A DNA stretch of 11,779 nucleotides from Bacteroidales bacterium (GTDB lineage Bacteria; Bacteroidota; Bacteroidia; Bacteroidales; VadinHA17), in assembly GCA_003518245.1 (NCBI GenBank), contig DOZA01000238.1:1-11779 (forward strand), written 5' to 3'. Each line of letters starts with the position of its first letter. Position 1 is the stretch's first letter. A model generated the notes under the pieces. That model saw only the letters and a program-made list of their open reading frames with translations, ran no database searches and was not told the origin of the DNA. The position numbers and the translations under genes were made by a program. This document shows, one piece after another, positions 7,626 through 11,779 of this stretch.

Positions 7626-8144
7626 ATGAGAAAACTAAATTTGATCTTGTTAAGTCTGACTCTTATCGGTGCTTTCGTTTTTACCAGTTATGAAAAAGAT
7701 CCCGGGAAAGAGCCTAAAACAATTGTTGATATCGCTATCGACAATGGTTTTAACGTACTTGCTGCTGTCCTCACCGAGGCTAATCTGGTAAGTACATTAC
7801 AGGGCGATGCCCCGTTCACAGTATTTGCTCCAACAGATGCAGCTTTTGATGCCCTTTATTCAGATCTTGGTGTCACCGGTCCTGAGCAGGTAGATGATGC
7901 TCTCCTTGAAGCAGTTCTTCTCTACTATGTTCTGGATCTGACTGCATTCTCATCCGATCTGGAAGATGGACTGACAGCCACTACGCTTTCTAGCGGTGCA
8001 ACATTTACAGTCAATCTTTCTGATGGTGCATCAATTACTGACGGAACGGGAGCTACAGCTAACATTACATCAGTTAATATTTTAGGAACCAATGGAGTTA
8101 TACATGTAATTGACATGGTTATATTACCTGGCTCCGGCAAATAA
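7626..8144 (+). CDS. fasciclin (FAS1) domain protein with altered lipobox
   Basis: The ATG at 7626 gives a 172-residue protein that begins with a lipoprotein-like leader. The frame to 7587 only adds 13 unrelated residues. A single FAS1 domain covers about residues 35-170. It starts TIVDIAIDNG, has the H1 motif FTVFAPTDAAF, and ends with the H2 motif GVIHVIDMVILP. FAS1 domains mediate adhesion or ligand binding at the cell surface. The leader reads LIGAFVFTSYEKDPG, whereas relatives normally have SCEKD at this point, so residue 22 (TAT, 7689-7691) stands where the lipidated cysteine (TGT) is expected. If this is real, the product would stay attached by its hydrophobic leader or be secreted. 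The YH usually found mid-domain is YY here. Confidence 0.9.
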   Translation: MRKLNLILLSLTLIGAFVFTSYEKDPGKEPKTIVDIAIDNGFNVLAAVLTEANLVSTLQGDAPFTVFAPTDAAFDALYSDLGVTGPEQVDDALLEAVLLYYVLDLTAFSSDLEDGLTATTLSSGATFTVNLSDGASITDGTGATANITSVNILGTNGVIHVIDMVILPGSGK

Positions 8145-8170
8145 TATTAAAACCAAGAATATATTAATAA

Positions 8171-8178
8171 TATATTTG
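8171..8178 (+). promoter_or_regulatory. -7 element (TATATTTG) upstream of the MerR stub
   Basis: TATATTTG matches the Bacteroidota TAnnTTTG consensus exactly and lies 18 bases before the ATG at 8197, giving a very short leader. No TTTG is visible at the usual upstream distance, so this is half a promoter at best in an AT-rich region. Confidence 0.35.
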
Positions 8179-8196
8179 AAACATAAATATTATACA

Positions 8197-8361
8197 ATGG
8201 GGGAATATACTATAAAAGATCTTGAAAAACTTTCAGGTATCAAAGCTCATACGATACGAATATGGGGGAAAAGGTATGATATTATTACACCTGGCCGAAC
8301 TGACACTAATAGAAGAAGATATACGGATAAAGATCTCAGGAAACTGATCAATCCACAATAA
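8197..8361 (+). pseudogene. truncated MerR-family regulator (DNA-binding domain only)
   Basis: The frame encodes 54 residues, from MGEYTIKDLEKLSG to LRKLINPQ. This is one complete MerR winged helix-turn-helix: the helix pair YTIKDLEKLSGIKAHTIRIW followed by the wing RTDTNRRRYTDKDL. Bacteroidota relatives that share this start run to about 300 residues, with a B12-binding-like or other effector domain after KRLLNIS. Here the sequence departs after KLIN and stops. The position after IRIW is GKR instead of the usual E(Q/K)R, hinting at relaxed selection. The last 14 bases overlap the convergent VTT gene. A free DNA-binding stub could still act as a small regulator, but decay by deletion is more likely. 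A longer frame to 8110 overlaps the FAS1 gene and is not preferred. Confidence 0.72.
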
Positions 8362-8911
8362 AGAAACCGACCGAGAATATATACATGGCATTAAGTATTC
8401 CTTCCCCTATAAGTACACCTATTACACATTTGAGGAATGATACGCGCAGTGAACTGCTTACATAGATAATAAGATCAGTAGGTACTACAGGGAAGAAACT
8501 CCAGGCTGTAATTATAGGTAATTCCTTTTTTCTCAATGCTTTTTTTGTTTTTTCAATCTGTTGCGGGAACTTCATTTCTATCCATTTATCCAGGCCAAGG
8601 TATTGTGTGAAATAATATACTATTACAGTAGATGTTATTATTCCTGCCATGTTTATTATGTAGGCTTCAACGACAGGGAAAAACAATAAGCCCGCTATGG
8701 CAAATGGAGTTGACGGCAGGAATGTCAGTCCGATGAAAGTTAGTATTGTAAGATAAACTGCAACCACAAAGAATTTATGGTCTTTTACAAACCTCTTGAG
8801 GAAACTTATATCAAACCATTCCTTGTTTATTATATACAGGGTTAGTATTATAGCCAGTATAACCAGCCACAGGTAGAACGATTTCTTTCGTATCATTCTT
8901 TTTTCATTCAT
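8348..8911 (-). CDS. TVP38/TMEM64 (VTT/DedA-like) membrane protein
   Basis: This 187-residue protein has a basic N-terminus (MNEKRMIRKK) and about five hydrophobic stretches. The VTT-domain features are FLPSTPFAIAGLLFFP (re-entrant segment), an acidic/aromatic loop around YLGLDKWIE, and AWSFFPVVPTDLIIYVSS, which corresponds to the family's RxxPxxPxxxxxY segment. VTT proteins sit in the inner membrane and related DedA proteins move lipids or carriers such as undecaprenyl phosphate. The exact job here is unknown. The C-terminus stops at FSVGFFIVD, slightly shorter than usual, where it overlaps the MerR stub, so a few terminal residues may have been lost. The charged ligand normally near the second re-entrant proline is not obvious. 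Confidence 0.83.
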   Translation of the reverse strand: MNEKRMIRKKSFYLWLVILAIILTLYIINKEWFDISFLKRFVKDHKFFVVAVYLTILTFIGLTFLPSTPFAIAGLLFFPVVEAYIINMAGIITSTVIVYYFTQYLGLDKWIEMKFPQQIEKTKKALRKKELPIITAWSFFPVVPTDLIIYVSSSLRVSFLKCVIGVLIGEGILNAMYIFSVGFFIVD

Positions 8912-8948
8912 AGACAGTATAAAATACTCATCCCTTTATTAATTCATG

Positions 8949-8956
8949 CAAAAATA
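8949..8956 (-). promoter_or_regulatory. -7 element (TATTTTTG) for the VTT gene
   Basis: The minus strand reads TATTTTTG at 8956-8949, an exact TAnnTTTG match 37 bases before the VTT start codon at 8911. No clear -33 TTTG is found at 19-21 bases, so support is partial. Confidence 0.4.
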
Positions 8957-9016
8957 CTTAAATGAACAGGATAATAGTGATAATCAGTATATAATTATCG
9001 AAAGAATTTCAGAGTT

Positions 9017-9185
9017 ATGAATAGAGACAATATTACCATTGGAGTAAAGTATTTACTTCTGCGGGGAGTATATATTTAATGATAGGTTTTTCATATTCAA
9101 TTATCTATATGCCAAAGGTTTCTACACGGAGTAAAGACATACTAATGAATTTACTATAGGATTCAGTTATCTGCTTGACAAATAG
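9017..9185 (+). pseudogene. possible decayed outer-membrane beta-barrel remnant
   Basis: No intact gene lies here. Peptides resembling beta-barrel strands appear in three successive frames: NRDNITIGVKYLLLRGVYI (9020-9076), IGFSYSIIY (9082-9108), and NEFTIGFSYLLDK followed by TAG (9144-9185). Alternating hydrophobic residues and a terminal strand ending close to the stop resemble the end of Bacteroidota outer-membrane barrels, but the frame changes and stops show it cannot be translated as one protein. Chance similarity in an AT-rich spacer is a real alternative. Confidence 0.3.
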
Positions 9186-9195
9186 TTATTTTTTA

Positions 9196-9405
9196 ATGTA
9201 CTTTCCTTTCTGTAATTATTGAACAATTTCTTGTTTACATGTTGATGGTCTAAAGAAAAATTTGAACAGGAAGGCAGACTCTATATATGTAATTAATTTC
9301 CGGGCTACATGGTGTAAGCCCTGTACAGAAGAAATGCCGGACCTTCTGAGAGTGGAGAGAGAATTACGGTCAGGCTATGTAAAATATCCTCTGAATGCTT
9401 ACTAA
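9196..9405 (+). pseudogene. thioredoxin-like (TlpA-type) gene fragment with WCKPC motif
   Basis: From 9223 to the TAA at 9403-9405 the frame encodes about 60 residues, including ADSIYVINFRATWCKPCTEE and MPDLLRVERELR. This is the first strand and active-site helix of a TlpA/ResA-type thiol-disulfide oxidoreductase. The WCxxC cysteines are intact, but the usual FWATWC reads FRATWC. There is no start in the open part. An in-frame ATG at 9196 is separated from it by TGA at 9220-9222. The rest of the thioredoxin fold (about 80 or more residues with the cis-proline) is missing, and the frame ends in SGYVKYPLNAY. It overlaps the end of trmO by four bases. It is most likely a remnant cut at both ends. 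Confidence 0.75.
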
Positions 9406-9887
9406 AACCTTTCATCAGCCTTCTTTTTTTCACTTAGATCTATTTTCCCCTCAAGCCATCCTATTCTGAATTTTTCATCATTATCAAATTCCGGTACATA
9501 TGGCTTAATATCCAGTATAGGTGTATTATCAAGCATGTCTGCCCCTGAAAAAAATATCATATTATTCTTTATCTGATCAACCTTTACTATTGAAAAACCT
9601 ATATTATTAGGCCTCTTTGGGGCTCTGGTAGCAAATACTCCCCGTTTTTTATTATCAAGGTAGGGTTTGACATGCAGTTTATATTCCCCTGGCCTGTATC
9701 TGTCGAAAACATATATAAGAATAATATGTGAAAATCCTTCCAGGTCTTTCAATCCTGGGATGTACTCTGGTAATATCTCAGCTTTACCTGTGCAATCCCT
9801 GGCGTAGGCTGCCTGTATAGGAGTTCCGTTTGGTTCCCTGTTCTGGGTTTTTATGAATCCTACAGGTTTGAATGTAAATTTTACCAT
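9402..9887 (-). CDS. trmO: tRNA (t6A37) N6-methyltransferase TrmO (TsaA/UPF0066 family)
   Basis: The family methylates N6 of threonylcarbamoyladenosine at position 37 of tRNA-Thr using SAM and has an unusual beta-barrel fold. From the ATG at 9887 the protein has 161 residues, typical for a single-domain TrmO (the E. coli form has an extra C-terminal domain). Signature segments are PVGFIKT, GLKDLEGFSHIILIYVFDR, GVFATRAPKRPNNIGFS (83-99) and LDNTPILDIKPYVPEFD (119-135). The frame also runs to a TTG at 9905, but that codon lies inside the -7 element TACCTTTG, which favours ATG 9887. The gene is divergent from the CHAD gene. Confidence 0.88.
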   Translation of the reverse strand: MVKFTFKPVGFIKTQNREPNGTPIQAAYARDCTGKAEILPEYIPGLKDLEGFSHIILIYVFDRYRPGEYKLHVKPYLDNKKRGVFATRAPKRPNNIGFSIVKVDQIKNNMIFFSGADMLDNTPILDIKPYVPEFDNDEKFRIGWLEGKIDLSEKKKADERF

Positions 9888-9902
9888 GGAAATGATTTTT
9901 TT

Positions 9903-9910
9903 CAAAGGTA
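9903..9910 (-). promoter_or_regulatory. -7 element (TACCTTTG) for trmO
   Basis: The minus strand reads TACCTTTG at 9910-9903, an exact TAnnTTTG match. Transcription starting about 7 bases beyond would give a leader of about 10 nt before ATG 9887, nearly leaderless. No good -33 box is visible. Confidence 0.45.
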
Positions 9911-10014
9911 ATATAATTGAGTGTTTCTATGTTGAATGAAATATCAGTAATAAATTCATATGAATGGAAATATTGAGAAATTTTATGTAATTTAAAATCA
10001 AACAAAAACTTATA

Positions 10015-10851
10015 ATGAAGAATTTGGGAAAGATATTCATTGCAGACTATTTTGAGAAGCAGGTTGATGACATTCATGTATTCCTGAAGGATATCCCCGG
10101 TTATTATAAGATGAAGGATATTCATCAGCTAAGAGTCAGGATTAAGCGGCTGAAAGCTATTTTCCGCCTCTTAGAGTTTATGCATCCTGTAAAATTCAGG
10201 GCTAAAGACCACTACCGGTTATTCAAACCTGTTTTTAAGACAACCGGCCTGGTCAGGGGAAGCCAGATGAACCTTAGCTTATTAAAGAGATTTAAGGGAG
10301 TAGAACAGCTATATAAATCATTCTCAAAATATATTGCAAGGTTAAGACCCGGATGGAATATCAGGCTTGATAACTCTATAGCTACTTTTAATGTATCACG
10401 CCTGAATCAAATGGTTGATAATATTAATGGCTATTTTTCAAGATATTCTGAGATGGAACTCGTTGGGCTTATCACTGATTTTATTTATTCTGAACGTGAC
10501 AGGATTAAGATCCTTCTTGATGAATCGGAGGAGATGGAATATATCCATGAGGTTCGCATAATACTGAAAAATATCAAACCTCTGCTTGCCATCCTACTGC
10601 ATCGTGATGACAATCCTTTTCAAAAGATTCATTACAAAAGCCTGAACAGTACAGAAACCTTAATTGGGAACTGGCATGACAGGTTTTTACTATCAGAGGC
10701 ATTATCTGGATTTTTCAAAGCCAGGGGTAAGAAAAAAGAAAAATTAAATGAACAGTACAGTGCGTTAAAGAAAAAGATTAACAGTAACAACAGGCAGATG
10801 TTGAGGAAGATAGCTCGCAGCCTGGAAGAAACACTTTCTTTATTCTATTAA
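10015..10851 (+). CDS. CHAD-domain protein
   Basis: This 278-residue, basic, all-helical protein has no signal peptide. It carries the two halves of a CHAD domain (conserved histidine alpha-helical domain). The first half has HQLRVRIKRLKA (H37, R40, K44, R45) and the second has YIHEVRIILKNIK (H178, R181, K185). IGNWHDR at 217-223 is the usual third motif. CHAD domains bind inorganic polyphosphate through this basic surface and often locate to polyphosphate granules. No polyphosphate kinase, exopolyphosphatase or CYTH domain is in the window, so this is a stand-alone CHAD protein. The C-terminus is lysine-rich. It converges on the dehydrogenase gene with 21 bases between the stops. Confidence 0.88.
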   Translation: MKNLGKIFIADYFEKQVDDIHVFLKDIPGYYKMKDIHQLRVRIKRLKAIFRLLEFMHPVKFRAKDHYRLFKPVFKTTGLVRGSQMNLSLLKRFKGVEQLYKSFSKYIARLRPGWNIRLDNSIATFNVSRLNQMVDNINGYFSRYSEMELVGLITDFIYSERDRIKILLDESEEMEYIHEVRIILKNIKPLLAILLHRDDNPFQKIHYKSLNSTETLIGNWHDRFLLSEALSGFFKARGKKKEKLNEQYSALKKKINSNNRQMLRKIARSLEETLSLFY

Positions 10852-10872
10852 TAAGACACCTGTCACGAATCC

Positions 10873-11779
10873 TTACAGGTTCCCCGGAAACAACAATACC
10901 TTACCGGCAGACATATTATTCCTGTAATATTCAATTGCCTCATTTATTGTATCAAAAGGATGAATTGATGATATGTTAATTTTTATTTCCCCGGCAAGCA
11001 TATCCTTCACTTTTCTTATAGTCTTCAGATTCTGAAATATTGATTTGCCGGATGTATAATTTCCCAGGTAGAAACCCTGGATCTTTTTATTTTGTTGAAG
11101 CACCATGCGGGGGTCAACAGTAAAATCCTGCTCTGATAATTTTGCATAAGGAATTAAAATACTTCCCGGAGGTGATGATCTTAATATTATTTCTGACCCT
11201 TTGCCTCCCACAGCATCAAAAAATAATTTTGCTTTAAGTTTCTCTGCCAGGATTGTTAACTCTTCCTCGAAACCGGGAGAACTGCTGTTTAAAACATACT
11301 CAGCTCCGGATACCATGACTGATTTTACCTGTGATTCCCTTCTTACAATATTGATCAGTGTTATATTGTTTTTTATACAGAGGTAGTTAAGCATTTTTCC
11401 CAGGGAGCTGGCAGCTGCGTTATTTACTATTACCTGCTGCCGGTAAGCCTTGGCTATCTCGATGAATGCCAGTGTGGTAAGAGGATTAACCAGTAGCATT
11501 GAACCCTGTTCGTCACTGATCTTCTTATCCAGTCGGACAGTCCTGAAGGCTGATGTTACCATATACTCAGCCCATGTCCCGCCCCTGTTATTTGATGCGG
11601 TGCATGCCACCCGTTTGCCTTTTCTAGATCTGGCTATAACGCCTTTCCCACTTTTAATAACCATTCCGCTTCCTTCTATGCCGGGTATAACAGGGTAGTG
11701 TGGTTTAGCAGCATATGTGCCCTGTAGCATGCTCAGATCTGAAGGATTGATGGGTGAAAAATGCATTTTAACCAGTACT
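10873..11779 (-). CDS. medium-chain dehydrogenase/reductase (quinone oxidoreductase-like), 5'-partial
   Basis: The frame stays open to the window edge (VLVK precedes MHFSPINPSDL), so the first few dozen residues are missing and the ATG at 11766 is internal. The N-terminal GroES-like part shows PINPSDLSMLQG, HYPVIPGIEGSGMV and GTWAEYM. The coenzyme domain carries NNAAASSLGKM, the AAASxxGxM form of the nucleotide-binding glycine motif, and LFFDAVGG. The closing stretch NEAIEYYRNNMSAGKVLLFP is typical of the superfamily. Catalytic-zinc ligands (Cys/His before the GroES core) are not seen, which suits NADPH-dependent enoyl or quinone reductases rather than alcohol dehydrogenases. The substrate is unknown. 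Confidence 0.9.
   Translation of the reverse strand, partial: VLVKMHFSPINPSDLSMLQGTYAAKPHYPVIPGIEGSGMVIKSGKGVIARSRKGKRVACTASNNRGGTWAEYMVTSAFRTVRLDKKISDEQGSMLLVNPLTTLAFIEIAKAYRQQVIVNNAAASSLGKMLNYLCIKNNITLINIVRRESQVKSVMVSGAEYVLNSSSPGFEEELTILAEKLKAKLFFDAVGGKGSEIILRSSPPGSILIPYAKLSEQDFTVDPRMVLQQNKKIQGFYLGNYTSGKSIFQNLKTIRKVKDMLAGEIKINISSIHPFDTINEAIEYYRNNMSAGKVLLFPGNL

Noticed and set aside
9888..9905. Upstream TTG start for TrmO at 9905
   Set aside because: The TTG lies within the TACCTTTG promoter element, and the ATG at 9887 gives the standard family N-terminus.
9784..10125. A 113-residue minus-strand frame between trmO and the CHAD gene
   Set aside because: It overlaps the start regions of two well-supported genes in another frame and resembles no known family.
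10858..10880. Inverted repeat ACCTGT/ACAGGT between the convergent CHAD and dehydrogenase genes as a terminator
   Set aside because: The stem is only 6 bp with an 11-base loop and has no T run on either strand.
1..11779. CRISPR array, prophage, transposon, toxin-antitoxin or defence system
   Set aside because: I saw no spaced direct repeats, integrase, transposase, phage or defence-family proteins on either strand.

Overview
The window looks like an AT-rich stretch of chromosome from an uncultured member of the Bacteroidota. Several signs agree on this. Start codons lack clear Shine-Dalgarno sequences. Several genes carry the Bacteroidota -7 element TAnnTTTG. The protein families are also typical of the phylum: a formylglycine sulfatase lipoprotein, a FAS1 protein with a lipoprotein-like leader, a YCII lipoprotein, and a 'QGPGSPEVT' methyltransferase. 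The window opens inside a ClC gene and closes inside a dehydrogenase gene, so both edge genes are partial. The first 36 bases form a perfect palindrome, which suggests a contig end or an assembly artefact.

Layout. (1) Bases 1-1275 hold the C-terminal part of a ClC chloride channel/antiporter with two CBS domains, a REP-like palindrome, a strong bidirectional terminator hairpin, and tRNA-Lys(UUU) on the minus strand with a recognisable promoter. (2) Bases 1309-5660 hold a minus-strand cluster that is probably one operon. It reads from an exported PqqB-like metallo-beta-lactamase-fold hydrolase to a CPA2 cation:proton antiporter with an RCK domain, then to a sulfatase lipoprotein. (3) Bases 5947-8144 hold a SAM-dependent methyltransferase, the tail of a lost nitroreductase, a YCII lipoprotein and a fasciclin protein. 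(4) Bases 8197-9405 hold a MerR DNA-binding domain with no effector domain, a TVP38/TMEM64 (VTT) membrane protein, and remnants of a thioredoxin-like gene and perhaps an outer-membrane beta-barrel gene. (5) Bases 9402-11779 hold TrmO (tRNA t6A methyltransferase), a CHAD-domain protein and a medium-chain dehydrogenase/reductase.

The genes are mostly envelope and ion-homeostasis functions (ClC, CPA2, VTT, sulfatase, lipoproteins) plus tRNA functions (tRNA-Lys, TrmO). No phage, transposase, CRISPR or defence genes are visible.

The strongest unusual signal is gene decay between about 6740 and 9405. Within 2.7 kb there are a nitroreductase tail left in frame behind another gene's stop codon, a FAS1 protein whose lipobox cysteine reads as tyrosine, a 54-residue MerR stub overlapping its convergent neighbour, and a thioredoxin fragment that keeps its WCxxC motif. 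I found no convincing evidence for a new multi-gene system. The hydrolase-antiporter-sulfatase cluster is the only combination whose joint role is not obvious.
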